Assembly: GCA_964640955.1 (NCBI GenBank)
Contig: CAZXJI010000004.1
Span: 118,954 to 182,953 of the forward strand
DNA length: 64,000 nucleotides
Direction: 5' to 3'
DNA from: CAXXOK01 sp964640955
GTDB taxonomy: Bacteria; Bacillota; Clostridia; Christensenellales; Aristaeellaceae
Positions 8,489-16,919 of the stretch are shown in pieces. A model generated the notes under the pieces. It was not told the origin of the DNA and did no database searches. It worked only from the letters and a program-made list of their open reading frames with translations. The position numbers and the translations under genes were made by a program. Numbering within the stretch: position 1 is the first letter of the stretch; every line of letters begins with the position of its first letter.

Positions 8489-8770
8489 ACAGCCTGCCCC
8501 AAAAGCCCAATCTGCGTTGTCAGCTGCGGGATGGCAAGGGGTATCACTTACGAACGAGTAAGCTCAATCCGTCCGTTTTGTTGTCGCATCGCTTCCCTGC
8601 CGGTCGCGCTGCTCTGCAAAACGTCTCAACCTTATCTCGCTAGCCGCTTCGCGGCTGTGCCCACAGGGCACGCGCTCGTTTCGGTTGCCCCTTGTCACCC
8701 TTGCTTCCTAGCATCTCGGACTTTTTGAACAGGCTGGTAGTGTGCCTGCAAAATGAGGTTAATTGACGCC
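8488..8770 (+). repeat. MITE-like dispersed repeat, copy 1 (long form)
   Basis: Near-identical, in inverted orientation, to 42046-42208. Matching blocks are 8501-8567 (one mismatch by eye) and 8688-8760 (about five mismatches). The right terminal repeat 8717-8737 (ending GAACAGGCTGG) is intact; the left (8490-8509, CAGCCTG...AAAAGCCCA) is eroded. Between the blocks this copy has 120 extra bases (8568-8687) containing small hairpins. The conserved flanks pair with each other (GGCAAGGGG with CCCCTTGTC), so the whole can fold as one long structure. It fills the gap between two convergent genes and holds no credible ORF. Confidence 0.8.
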
Positions 8771-8812
8771 CTGTTGCAAATACCCATGCCAGTTTGTTCA
8801 AACCCTGTCCGG

Positions 8813-9505
8813 TTATCCTTTTCTCCGGCGTTCCTTCTGCTCCGGCACGCGCGCTTTTGCGCTCCCGGCGGGTTTCACTTTTCCCGTCCCGCCCATCCGG
8901 CGCTTGAGCGCGGCTTTCCCCGCGACCGAGTACCCGAAAAAGCCGAGCGGCTTTCCCTGCGCGAAATACTTGCCGTGCGTGAAGGATACAAGCCCCATCG
9001 CCGCCTCGTCCACGCCGCCGTCCGCGCGCAGGCAGCGCTCCGCCACGCGCACGTCGACGATCTCGGCCAAAAACAGGTCGTGGCTGCCCAGCGGCAGCAC
9101 CTGCGTCACCCTGCAGCTCAGGTACGCGGGCGCTTCCCCCACCGCCGGCGCGGCCGAAAGCCCCGCCGCAGGCACGGGCGTCAGCCTGAGCGCCGCGAAT
9201 TTGTTCAATTCGCGCCCGCTTTTGACCCCGCAATAGTCCATCGCCCGGCAAAGCGCGCCGTTTATCAGGTTGACCGTAAACTCCCCGGTGTGCGTGATCA
9301 GTTCGTGGCTGTAGCGCTCCGGTTTTACGGATATGCTCAGCATCGGTGGCTTGGAGCAGACGATTCCCGTCCATGCCACGGCGATCAGGTTGGGCCGCCC
9401 GTCGCCTTCGCGCCAGCCCGCGTCGCCGGCGCAGCCCACCAGCACCGCCGGGATCGGCCCCAGAAAAGCCGACGCCCCGATGGAGCGGAACCCGTCTCCG
9501 TTCAT
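8813..9505 (-). CDS. Flavin reductase-like domain protein
   Basis: 230-residue split-barrel FMN-binding protein. Features are the N-terminal SIGASAFLGPIPAVLVGC, then NLIAVAWTGIVCSKPPMLSISVKP (flavin-site Cys/Ser region), TGEFTVNLIN and a C-terminal Lys/Arg-rich tail. Relatives reduce FMN with NAD(P)H or bind flavin as electron carriers; the partner here is unknown. An ATG at 9505 is preferred (GGGGTGAGGGAA just upstream); an in-frame GTG at 9514 is the alternative. Transcribed divergently from the metallophosphoesterase gene; ends near the repeat element. Confidence 0.85.
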   Translation of the reverse strand: MNGDGFRSIGASAFLGPIPAVLVGCAGDAGWREGDGRPNLIAVAWTGIVCSKPPMLSISVKPERYSHELITHTGEFTVNLINGALCRAMDYCGVKSGRELNKFAALRLTPVPAAGLSAAPAVGEAPAYLSCRVTQVLPLGSHDLFLAEIVDVRVAERCLRADGGVDEAAMGLVSFTHGKYFAQGKPLGFFGYSVAGKAALKRRMGGTGKVKPAGSAKARVPEQKERRRKG

Positions 9506-9517
9506 TTCCCTCACCCC

Positions 9518-9546
9518 TTGTCCGTTTCGCTTTCGCCGTGTACAAT
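9518..9546 (+). promoter_or_regulatory. Promoter of the metallophosphoesterase gene
   Basis: TTGTCC, 17 bp, TACAAT, 38 bp before the ATG at 9585. It overlaps the 5' end of the divergent flavin reductase leader. Confidence 0.6.
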
Positions 9547-9584
9547 AGCAGTTGTCTAAAGATATAAACCCGTCAGGAGGGCTT

Positions 9585-10472
9585 ATGGCACGTTACGAAT
9601 TCCACCACCGCAAGCCGCATCGCCGCAAACCGCGTCTTTCCCGCGTGCTGCTCGTGCTGCTCGTGCTTGCGCTGCTCGCCTATCCGTTTTTCGAGGCTTA
9701 CCACCTAACGGTTTCCAAAACGACGCTGACGATTACCGATCTGTCCGCGAACCTGCGAGGGCTGAAGATCGTTTTTCTGACCGATATCCACGAAAGCGCC
9801 CGTTTCTCCCAGGCACGGGTGGACAGCCTCGTGAACGACATCAACGGCCTGAGTGCCGATCTGGTGCTGCTGGGCGGCGATTATGCCGACGACGGAGACG
9901 GCGCGCTCGCGTTTTTCCAGAACCTGCCCACGATCTACGCGCGTCTGGGCGTGTACGGGGTGCTGGGCGAATGCGACCGCGAAAGCCCGGAAACCGACCT
10001 GTCCTCGCTGGTCAAGGCCATGACGGTCGCGGGCGTGCAGCCGCTGGTCAACGGCGTGGCGAAGATCAAGGTAGGCCAGGCTTACGTGTATGTCGCGGGC
10101 GCGGACGACTATATCGCCGGCACGCCGGACGTAGGGTCAATCGCCGCGCAGGTGAACGAGGAGGATTTCGTGATCTTCCTCGGGCATAACCCCGACCTGC
10201 TCACCGCGGCGCTCAAGGCGGACGGCGCGGACGGCAACAACCACTGGTTCGATCTGGCGCTGTTCGGGCACACCCACGGCGGCCAGCTGACGTTCTTCGG
10301 CCTGCCGCTGATCCAGCAGCTGGTGCCGGAACTGGGCAACCGCTACCTCGGCGGCTGGCTGACCGAGAACCGCGCCGAAATTCTCATAAGCAACGGCGTC
10401 GGCACCAGCTTTTTCCCGGCGCGCCTGTTCGCCCCTTCGCAAATTCACCTGATCACGCTGAAAAAGAAATAG
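9585..10472 (+). CDS. Membrane-anchored calcineurin-like metallophosphoesterase with altered GNHD motif
   Basis: 295-residue YkuE-like protein: a basic N-terminus, one membrane anchor (about 18-38), then the phosphoesterase domain facing outside. Metal motifs FLTDIHE (near 65), LLGGDYAD (near 90), FLGHNPD and LFGHTHGGQ are present. The motif that should read GNHD is GECD (GVYGVLGECDRES near residue 128), removing the Asn metal ligand and the catalytic His. It may be a divergent or inactive member. The start is set by AGGAGG 4 bp upstream. Monocistronic, convergent with the PfkB operon. Confidence 0.87.
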   Translation: MARYEFHHRKPHRRKPRLSRVLLVLLVLALLAYPFFEAYHLTVSKTTLTITDLSANLRGLKIVFLTDIHESARFSQARVDSLVNDINGLSADLVLLGGDYADDGDGALAFFQNLPTIYARLGVYGVLGECDRESPETDLSSLVKAMTVAGVQPLVNGVAKIKVGQAYVYVAGADDYIAGTPDVGSIAAQVNEEDFVIFLGHNPDLLTAALKADGADGNNHWFDLALFGHTHGGQLTFFGLPLIQQLVPELGNRYLGGWLTENRAEILISNGVGTSFFPARLFAPSQIHLITLKKK

Positions 10473-10512
10473 CGGGCCCGGTTGCGCACCCGGCCATCGA
10501 AGGCGCTTCGCT

Positions 10513-11427
10513 CTACTCCGTATCGCCGCCGTGCGCGCGCACGGCGGCGATACGTTCAAGCGTCGGCGGATAGAGCGGTATGGGGAATTTCATGATCGCG
10601 GCGGCCGCGCAGGCGGATGCGAAGGCGGCCGTTTCGTCGTCGTCCATGCCGCTTAGCAGCGCGTAGGTGCACCCGGCCTTGAAGGTGTCCCCCGCGCCCA
10701 GCGTGCTTTCCGGCTTCACGCGATAGGCCGCGCGCCTGCGCACGGGGCCGCCCCGGCGGCCGTAGAGCAGGTCGCCGCCCCCGGCGGTCATCAGCACCAG
10801 GCCGTCCGCTTCGGCCATGTAGCGCGCAAGCACGCTTTCGCGATCCTCTCCGGGGTACTGTCCGCGCAGGAATTCCCCGCTCAGGGCGTTGATCGCCGCA
10901 TGCGAAGCCAGGTACGAATCGTGCGGGCAGTCGATGGTTACGTAGGGCAGCCCCTCCCGCACGCACAGGCGCGCCACGTCCTCGCACGCCTGCCCGAAAA
11001 ACGGGTCGATCGCCGCGACGCGGCAGCCCTGCAGGTGGTCGGCGGTCGGCCGGTTCCACCGGTATCCTTCCGGGCTCTGAAAGGCGCCGAAGGTGCCCAG
11101 GCAGGTGCGCGCGTCCCCGTCGATCAGCACGAAATCCTCCAGCCCGTCGAAAGTTTCGTCGTACGTGACGAGGCTTAGATCGACCTTTTTCCCTTTGAAA
11201 TAATCGAACACGCCGCCGCGGGTGTTGACGCCCATCCAGGTGCCTTCCATACGCACCGAGCAGCCGAGTTCCGCGAGCACCGCCGCGCAAACGCCCGTTT
11301 CGCCGCCGATGAGGCGGTAACGGGCTTTCAGCTCGCCGTAGCCGTCCCGCGGCGGCATGCCGTCCTTCAAAAGCAGGCTGGTGGTCATCAGAATCTGTCC
11401 GTAAAGGTAAACGTCGGCTTTTTCCAT
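10513..11427 (-). CDS. PfkB-family sugar kinase
   Basis: 304-residue ribokinase-fold kinase. GGETGVCAAVLAELG near residue 41 is the N-terminal substrate/Gly region. The C-terminal PfkB signature STLGAGDTFKAGCTYAL near 247 holds the catalytic Asp of GAGD. It phosphorylates a sugar or nucleoside-type alcohol; the substrate cannot be told. It starts 7 bp after the stop of the MBL hydrolase gene and is last in the pyk-xylosidase-MBL-PfkB set, so a role in the same sugar pathway is likely. Confidence 0.85.
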   Translation of the reverse strand: MEKADVYLYGQILMTTSLLLKDGMPPRDGYGELKARYRLIGGETGVCAAVLAELGCSVRMEGTWMGVNTRGGVFDYFKGKKVDLSLVTYDETFDGLEDFVLIDGDARTCLGTFGAFQSPEGYRWNRPTADHLQGCRVAAIDPFFGQACEDVARLCVREGLPYVTIDCPHDSYLASHAAINALSGEFLRGQYPGEDRESVLARYMAEADGLVLMTAGGGDLLYGRRGGPVRRRAAYRVKPESTLGAGDTFKAGCTYALLSGMDDDETAAFASACAAAAIMKFPIPLYPPTLERIAAVRAHGGDTE

Positions 11428-11434
11428 GTCGTCC

Positions 11435-12202
11435 TCACAGTTTGCTTTCGTCGTAAACGATCACGCGGTTCTCTTCGCCGCCGTACGGATGGGCGCGGCA
11501 CTCGCCGCGGAACCACCTGTACGGCTGGTCGTTTTCACGCTCTCCGCCCAAAAGCTCTTCGCAGCCTTCGATCAGCCAATCCACGACCTCCGCCGGCTCC
11601 GGGCCGCTGCCGTGGCCGGTCAGCAGCGCGTCGAACGCACCGCCGTGCTCGCGCCGGAGCGCCGAAAGCGAATCGCGAAGCGTCGCGATCGGCAGGGACT
11701 CGGGCAGTTGCATCCAGATGTGCGGGTTGGCACCGTCGCCGGAGAACAACAGCCGGTATTTGCGGTCCAGCAGCCCCACGGAGCCCGGCGTGTGCCCGTA
11801 CAGCGGCACCACCTCCAGTGCGTGCCCGCCGCCCAGGTCGAACACCTGCCCTATAGCCAGCGGCAGGAGCCGCGCGGGCGCAAGCCCCGTCGTCTCCATG
11901 GCTTTGCGAATCTCGGGAAAAGCGAAATGCTCGTCGTGCAGCCCAAAATCGGCCGGATGCAGATAGGCCTGCTCAAAGAAGAGGTTGCCGTAGATATGGT
12001 CGCAGTGGCCGTGGGTGTTGACCACCGTTACGGGCAGCGGCGTAAGCCTGCGGCACAGGGCGTTCAGATCCACGTAGCCGTTGGCCGTGTCGATGAGCAG
12101 GGCGCTCTGCGTGCCGGTGACCAGGTAGCAGGTCGACTCGTTATGGTCGTTGAGCAGGGTCACCTCGTCGTTGATGGGAACGATTTGGATGCGTTCGTCC
12201 AT
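11435..12202 (-). CDS. MBL-fold metallo-hydrolase
   Basis: 255-residue metallo-beta-lactamase fold hydrolase with the binuclear metal motif NTHGHCDHIYGN near residue 63 and later metal ligands in PLYGHTPGSVG and FSGDGAN. The final LTGHGSGPEP supplies another His. Such proteins hydrolyse thioesters, lactones or phosphodiesters; none can be chosen. The start ATG at 12202 follows AAAGGA; the longer upstream reading is unsupported. It lies 29 bp after the alpha-xylosidase gene and 7 bp before the PfkB gene. Confidence 0.85.
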   Translation of the reverse strand: MDERIQIVPINDEVTLLNDHNESTCYLVTGTQSALLIDTANGYVDLNALCRRLTPLPVTVVNTHGHCDHIYGNLFFEQAYLHPADFGLHDEHFAFPEIRKAMETTGLAPARLLPLAIGQVFDLGGGHALEVVPLYGHTPGSVGLLDRKYRLLFSGDGANPHIWMQLPESLPIATLRDSLSALRREHGGAFDALLTGHGSGPEPAEVVDWLIEGCEELLGGERENDQPYRWFRGECRAHPYGGEENRVIVYDESKL

Positions 12203-12231
12203 AGCTTTTCCTTTCACACGCGATCGTCGTG

Positions 12232-14475
12232 TCAGCGGATCGCGATCTGTCGGCCGCCCCGGTGCAGCACGATCTGGTACGGTTTCCTCGCGTCGGTTTC
12301 CACCGTCACGGTATCGCCCAGCACCGTAAGGGCGTAGCGCGCGGCCACATCCCCGCGCGTGTCGGGGATCGCGACCGTCAGCGTGCCGTCCGCGGGCTCG
12401 TATACGTGCAGGGTCACGTTCTCCGTATAATCGTAATCGGCGCGCGTGTCGCAGTCGCCCATCGGCAGCACGCAGTTCCCGCGCACCCAAAGCGGCAGGC
12501 TGTGGAAGTCGTGCGTCTCCCGCACCCAGCGGCCGCCCTGGCGAACCTCGCCGGTCAGCAGGCTTGTCCAGCGGCCCTCGGGCAGGTAGTAATCCACGTG
12601 CCCGTCCGCATGGAACACCGGCGCCACCAGCAGCTTATCCCCCAGCATGTATTGCGTGTCGCAGGTTTCCGCGGCGATATCGCCGGGGAACTCCAGCATC
12701 ATGGGCCGCAGCATCGGCGCGCCCGTTTCGTGCGCCTCCACGGCCGCGCCGTACAGGTAGGGCATCAGGCGGCATTTGAGATTAACGAATTCCTTGAGTA
12801 CCACGCAGCTTTCCTCGTCGAACAGCCACGGCACCCGGTAGCTGCTGGAGCCGTGCAGGCGGCTGTGGGAGGAGAGCATGCCGAAGGCGCACCAGCGCTT
12901 GTACACGTCCGCGGGGGCCGTTTGTTCGAATCCGGAAATATCGTGGCTCCAGTAGCCGAAGCCGGAATGGCTCAGGCTGAGCCCGGCGCGCAGCGTTTCG
13001 GCCATGCTGACGTAGCTCGCGCTGTTGTCCCCGCCCCAGTGCACGGGGAACTTCTGCCCGCCCGCGGTAGCGCTGCGGGCGAACAGCATCGCCTCGCCCT
13101 CGCCGCGCTCGCGTTGAAGCAGCTCGAACACCATCTGGTTGTACAGGTAGGTGTAGTAGTTGTGCATTCTCACCGGGTCGCCGCCGTCGTGGTATTTGAC
13201 GCCCCGCACCGGGATGCGCTCGCCGAAGTCGGTCTTGAAGCAGTCCACTCCCATGTCCACAAGGCGCTTCAGATGCCCGCAGAACCATCTTTTCGCCTCG
13301 GGGTTGGTTACGTCCAGGATGCCCATGCCCGCCTGCCACAGGTCGGTCTGCCACACGTCGCCGTTATCCTTTTGAAGCAGGTAACCCTTCTCCATCCCCT
13401 CGGCGAACAGCGGGCTTTCCTGCGCAATATAGGGGTTGATCCACACGCAGATGTGCAGCCCCCGCGCCTTCAGGCGCCTAAGCATTCCTTCGGGATCGGG
13501 GAAGGTGTCGGGGTCCCAGCGGAAGTCGCACCAGTTGAACCCCTTCATCCAGAAGCAGTCGAAGTGGAAAACGTTCAACGGTATGTCGTACTTCGCCATG
13601 CCGTCGATCAGCTTGTTCACGGTCTGCTCGTCGTAGCTGGTGGTGAAGCTGGTGGTCAGCCACAGCCCGAAGCTCCACGCGGGCGGCAGCGCCGGGCGAC
13701 CGGTAAGGGCGGTATAGCGGTTGAGTATCTCCTTGGGCGTTTCGCCGTAGATGACGTCGTACGTAAGCTCTTCCCCCGGAAGGCTGAACTGCACGCGTTC
13801 CACCTTTTCGCTGGCGACCTCGAAGCTCACGTCGCCGGGGTTCTCCACAAAAACGCCGTAACCGCGGTTGGTCATGTAAAACGGCACGGATTTGTAGGCG
13901 ATCTCGCTGGCGGTGCCGCCGTCCTCGTTCCAGGTTTCCACCACCTGTCCGTTTTTCACGTACGGGGTGAAGCGCTCGCCGAAGCCGTACACCTTCTCGC
14001 CCACGTCCAGGTAGAGCGAATCGATCATGTAGCTTCGGCCGGTCGGCTTGTGCAGCGCGCGCGCCATGCCGTGATAGCCGGATTCGGTCAGCCGCCGGCC
14101 GCGCGCCGAGTATACCACGCTCCAGCCTTTGGCGGCCTTGCTGACGATCGCGGCCAGCTCGCCGCTGCGAAAGGACACGGTCTGCTCGTCCTCCGAATAC
14201 ACGGGCAGGGCGGGATTGTCCTGCGTTTCAAACCGGGGGCCCGGGTCGCGCATACCCTGAAAATGGCGGACGCTCACGCGCAGCACGTTTTCCATGGGCG
14301 CCGTGAAGGTGACCGTGAGCGTCGGGCAGTTGAGCGTATCCCCCCGGCCCGTGACCGGTACCCCGGGGCACAGCACGCGCAGGCTTTGTGCGTCGGCCTG
14401 CCAGCGGTACGCCTCCACAGCGAAATTGATTTCGTACTCGGGTTTGAGCATCCAGTAGCCGTTGGTGAATTTCAT
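12232..14475 (-). CDS. yicI: Alpha-xylosidase, glycoside hydrolase family 31 (YicI-like)
   Basis: 747-residue cytoplasmic GH31 enzyme resembling E. coli YicI over its whole length. An N-terminal beta domain (about 1-250) is followed by the catalytic barrel with VFHFDCFWMKGFNW near 320, nucleophile Asp in KTDFGERIP near 416 and acid/base Asp in WGGDNSA near 482, then C-terminal beta domains. In the family it removes alpha-1,6-xylose from xyloglucan oligosaccharides. There is no signal peptide. AAAGGAG precedes the start. It begins 14 bp after pyk, an unusual coupling of a glycosidase with a glycolytic gene. Confidence 0.92.
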   Translation of the reverse strand: MKFTNGYWMLKPEYEINFAVEAYRWQADAQSLRVLCPGVPVTGRGDTLNCPTLTVTFTAPMENVLRVSVRHFQGMRDPGPRFETQDNPALPVYSEDEQTVSFRSGELAAIVSKAAKGWSVVYSARGRRLTESGYHGMARALHKPTGRSYMIDSLYLDVGEKVYGFGERFTPYVKNGQVVETWNEDGGTASEIAYKSVPFYMTNRGYGVFVENPGDVSFEVASEKVERVQFSLPGEELTYDVIYGETPKEILNRYTALTGRPALPPAWSFGLWLTTSFTTSYDEQTVNKLIDGMAKYDIPLNVFHFDCFWMKGFNWCDFRWDPDTFPDPEGMLRRLKARGLHICVWINPYIAQESPLFAEGMEKGYLLQKDNGDVWQTDLWQAGMGILDVTNPEAKRWFCGHLKRLVDMGVDCFKTDFGERIPVRGVKYHDGGDPVRMHNYYTYLYNQMVFELLQRERGEGEAMLFARSATAGGQKFPVHWGGDNSASYVSMAETLRAGLSLSHSGFGYWSHDISGFEQTAPADVYKRWCAFGMLSSHSRLHGSSSYRVPWLFDEESCVVLKEFVNLKCRLMPYLYGAAVEAHETGAPMLRPMMLEFPGDIAAETCDTQYMLGDKLLVAPVFHADGHVDYYLPEGRWTSLLTGEVRQGGRWVRETHDFHSLPLWVRGNCVLPMGDCDTRADYDYTENVTLHVYEPADGTLTVAIPDTRGDVAARYALTVLGDTVTVETDARKPYQIVLHRGGRQIAIR

Positions 14476-14489
14476 ATCGTTTCGCTCCT

Positions 14490-16271
14490 TTACGCTCGTT
14501 CCTGCGCCTTGGGCTTGGGCGTGCCGTTGTTGCAGCTCACCACGCCGCGCGTGGCATCCAGCGATACGACGGCGCCGGTTTTGAGGATCTGCGTCGCGTT
14601 TTTCGCCCCGATGATCACGGGAATATCCAGGCTCATGCCGGCGATCACGCCGTGTCCGTTTTTATCGTCGTCCTCCAGCACCAGCCCGCTCGCCTTGCGC
14701 ACCAACGGCAGCAGCCGGTTGGTCGTCTGATGGATGACGAGGATGTCGCCGTCGTTGAAGGTGTTCTCCGCCTCTTCCTCGCTCCGGGCCACGCAGAGGC
14801 TGCCGCACACGGTGTGTCGGCTGAAGCCGCGCCCCGTGACCAGGATATGCCCCACCACGTGCACCTTCATGAGGTTCGTCGTACCGCTGATGCCCAGCGG
14901 CACCCCCGCGGTCATCACCACCAGCTCGCCCTCGTGGAGCAGCCCCGCCTTTTCCCCGGCCTCCACCGCACGCTCGAAAAGCTCGTCGGTGTTGTGCGCC
15001 TCCTCGATCAAAAGCGGGATCACGCCCCAGCTCAGGTTGAGCCTGCGGCACACGCACTCGTCCATCGCGCAGCAGATGATGGGGCAGTTGGGCCGGTACT
15101 TGGAGATCATGCGGGCCGTGCGCCCGCTCTTGGTTACGGTCAGGATGGCCGCGGCGCCCAGGTCGTGGGCGCTGGTGACGGTCGCGTGGCTGATGGCGTT
15201 GGTCACGTCCAGCTTGTTTTCGTTTTCCCGTTCTTTGAAACGCTTGACGTAGTTGATATCCGCCTCGGCGCTGCGCGCGATGCGCGCCATGGTGCGGAGC
15301 GCCTCCACCGGGTAATGCCCCGCGGCCGTCTCGCCGGAGAGCATGGTGGCGCTGGTGCCGTCGTAGATGGCGTTGGCGACGTCCGTCGCCTCGGCGCGGG
15401 TGGGCCTCGGGTTCTGGATCATGCTTTCCAGCATCTGCGTGGCGGTAATCACCTGCTTGCCGGAGGAATAAGCCTTGCGGATCAGCATTTTCTGAATCAC
15501 GGGCACGGATTCCAGCGGAATTTCCACGCCCAGGTCGCCGCGCGCGACCATAACGCCGTCGCTGACGCGCAGGATATCGTCGATATTGTGCACGCCCTGC
15601 ATGTTCTCGATTTTCGCGATGACACCGATGTCGTGCTTGCCCTTGTAGCTGAACAGCTTGCGAATCTCCAAAATGTCCTCCGCGCAGCGCGTGAAGGACG
15701 CGGCCACGAAATCGATGCCCTGCGTGATGCCGAAATGGATGTCTTCCCTGTCCTGCTGGCTCAGAAACGGCATGCTCAGCTCCGCGCCGGGGACGTTGAC
15801 GCCCTTCTGGTCGCTGATTTCCCCGTCGTTCTCCACCCGGCATACGATCCGGTCGTCCGCGACGTCCGTGACCGTCAGGGACAAAAGCCCGTCGTCGATC
15901 AGGATGACGGTGCCTTTTTTCACGTCCCGGGGCAGTTCCCGGTAGCTGACGCTCACCTGCGTCTCGTCCCCCGAGACCGTATCGGTCCGGAGGGTGAAGG
16001 TCTGCCCCGTATGGAGCGTCGCCCTGCCCTTCGCGAACATGCCGATGCGGATCTCCGGCCCCTTGGTGTCCAGCATGATGGCGATGGGCAGCTTGAGTTC
16101 CTCGCGCAGCCGCTTGACCCGCTCGATGGTCCTTCCGTGGGTCTCGTGCGTGCCGTGGGAAAAGTTCAGCCGCGCCACGTCCATGCCGGAGCGCATCATT
16201 TCGCGCAGGACGTCGTCGTTTTCGGTGGCGGGGCCGAGGGTGCACACGATTTTCGTTTTGCGGTAAGCCAT
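14490..16271 (-). CDS. pyk: Pyruvate kinase with C-terminal PEP-utiliser domain
   Basis: Converts phosphoenolpyruvate and ADP to pyruvate and ATP. 593 residues, matching the Bacillus/Geobacillus long form. It starts with MAYRKTKIVCTLGPAT and has LNFSHGTHE near 36, LDTKGPEIRIG near 67, VMVARGDLGVEIP near 240 and the catalytic ATQMLESM near 275. An extra C-terminal swivelling domain (about 500-590) includes VIHQTTNRLLP. AAAGGA precedes the ATG. It is the first gene of a four-gene set with alpha-xylosidase, an MBL hydrolase and a PfkB kinase. Confidence 0.96.
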   Translation of the reverse strand: MAYRKTKIVCTLGPATENDDVLREMMRSGMDVARLNFSHGTHETHGRTIERVKRLREELKLPIAIMLDTKGPEIRIGMFAKGRATLHTGQTFTLRTDTVSGDETQVSVSYRELPRDVKKGTVILIDDGLLSLTVTDVADDRIVCRVENDGEISDQKGVNVPGAELSMPFLSQQDREDIHFGITQGIDFVAASFTRCAEDILEIRKLFSYKGKHDIGVIAKIENMQGVHNIDDILRVSDGVMVARGDLGVEIPLESVPVIQKMLIRKAYSSGKQVITATQMLESMIQNPRPTRAEATDVANAIYDGTSATMLSGETAAGHYPVEALRTMARIARSAEADINYVKRFKERENENKLDVTNAISHATVTSAHDLGAAAILTVTKSGRTARMISKYRPNCPIICCAMDECVCRRLNLSWGVIPLLIEEAHNTDELFERAVEAGEKAGLLHEGELVVMTAGVPLGISGTTNLMKVHVVGHILVTGRGFSRHTVCGSLCVARSEEEAENTFNDGDILVIHQTTNRLLPLVRKASGLVLEDDDKNGHGVIAGMSLDIPVIIGAKNATQILKTGAVVSLDATRGVVSCNNGTPKPKAQERA

Positions 16272-16308
16272 AAGCTTCCTTTCCGTCCTTCGGCAGACGC
16301 GCGCGATG

Positions 16309-16328
16309 CGGTATTATGCGGTATTATG
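16309..16328 (-). repeat. Tandem decamer upstream of pyk
   Basis: CGGTATTATG occurs twice head to tail with no spacer, one helical turn apart, 37 bp before the pyk start codon. Read on the minus strand each unit offers a CATAAT -10-like hexamer, but no good -35 is spaced to either, so its role (promoter part or activator site) is open. Confidence 0.5.
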
Positions 16329-16358
16329 ATGTCAGGGAACGGATGTTTCCCGCGATTA

Positions 16359-16877
16359 TTAGCGGTTTTCCGCTTCCAGCTTCAAGAGGCTTTCCTTTTT
16401 GTCCAGTCCCCCGCCGTAGCCGACCAGCTTGCCGCTTGCGCCGATCACGCGGTGGCAGGGAATGAAAACAGGCAGGGGATTGTTGTGGTTGGCCATGCCC
16501 ACGGCACGCGTCGCGGCCGGGTTGCCCATGCGGCGTGCCAGCTCCCCATAGGAGACGGTCGTGCCGTAGGGAACGTCGATAAGCGCGCGCCACACGCTCA
16601 GCTGAAACGGCGTCCCGACCGCTGCGAGGGGCACGGTGAAATCCTTCCGCTTCCCGGCGAAGTACTCCGCAAGCTCCTTTGCCGCGAGAGCCGTAAGCGG
16701 CGTTTCCTTAACGGTTTCGCCTTCGTAGCGTTCGCCGTTCAGACGCAGCTCGACGATCCGTTCGCCGCGCTGCACAAGCGTCATCACGCCCAGCGGCATT
16801 TCCGCAAGGGTGATCGTCGCGCGATGCGCGCGTGCCTCCCGCCTGTCCATCCATAGGATATCCGATACCTGCGCCAT
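16359..16877 (-). CDS. ogt: Methylated-DNA-[protein]-cysteine S-methyltransferase
   Basis: Suicide repair enzyme that transfers the methyl group of O6-methylguanine to its own cysteine. 172 residues: a variable N-terminal domain, then the DNA-binding domain with TPFQLSVWRAL near 97 and active-site IPCHRVIG (Cys about 142). The start ATG follows AAGGGGGG. A monocistronic repair gene placed between the pyk set and the Lgt-like gene. Confidence 0.94.
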   Translation of the reverse strand: MAQVSDILWMDRREARAHRATITLAEMPLGVMTLVQRGERIVELRLNGERYEGETVKETPLTALAAKELAEYFAGKRKDFTVPLAAVGTPFQLSVWRALIDVPYGTTVSYGELARRMGNPAATRAVGMANHNNPLPVFIPCHRVIGASGKLVGYGGGLDKKESLLKLEAENR

Positions 16878-16919
16878 GCGGACGCCCCCCTTGCTACCGT
16901 TATGCTCTCTGGCGGTTTT

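Noticed and set aside
8444..8728. Small plus-strand ORF inside repeat copy 1
   Set aside because: Not preserved in copy 2, no ribosome site; the segment behaves as a structured non-coding repeat.
12229..14730. 833-codon plus-strand reading opposite the alpha-xylosidase
   Set aside because: Mirror of a GH31 gene with both catalytic Asp motifs on the minus strand; no ribosome site and random composition.
14652..16856. 734-codon plus-strand reading across pyk and ogt
   Set aside because: Spans two well-supported minus-strand genes; composition typical of antisense GC-rich DNA.
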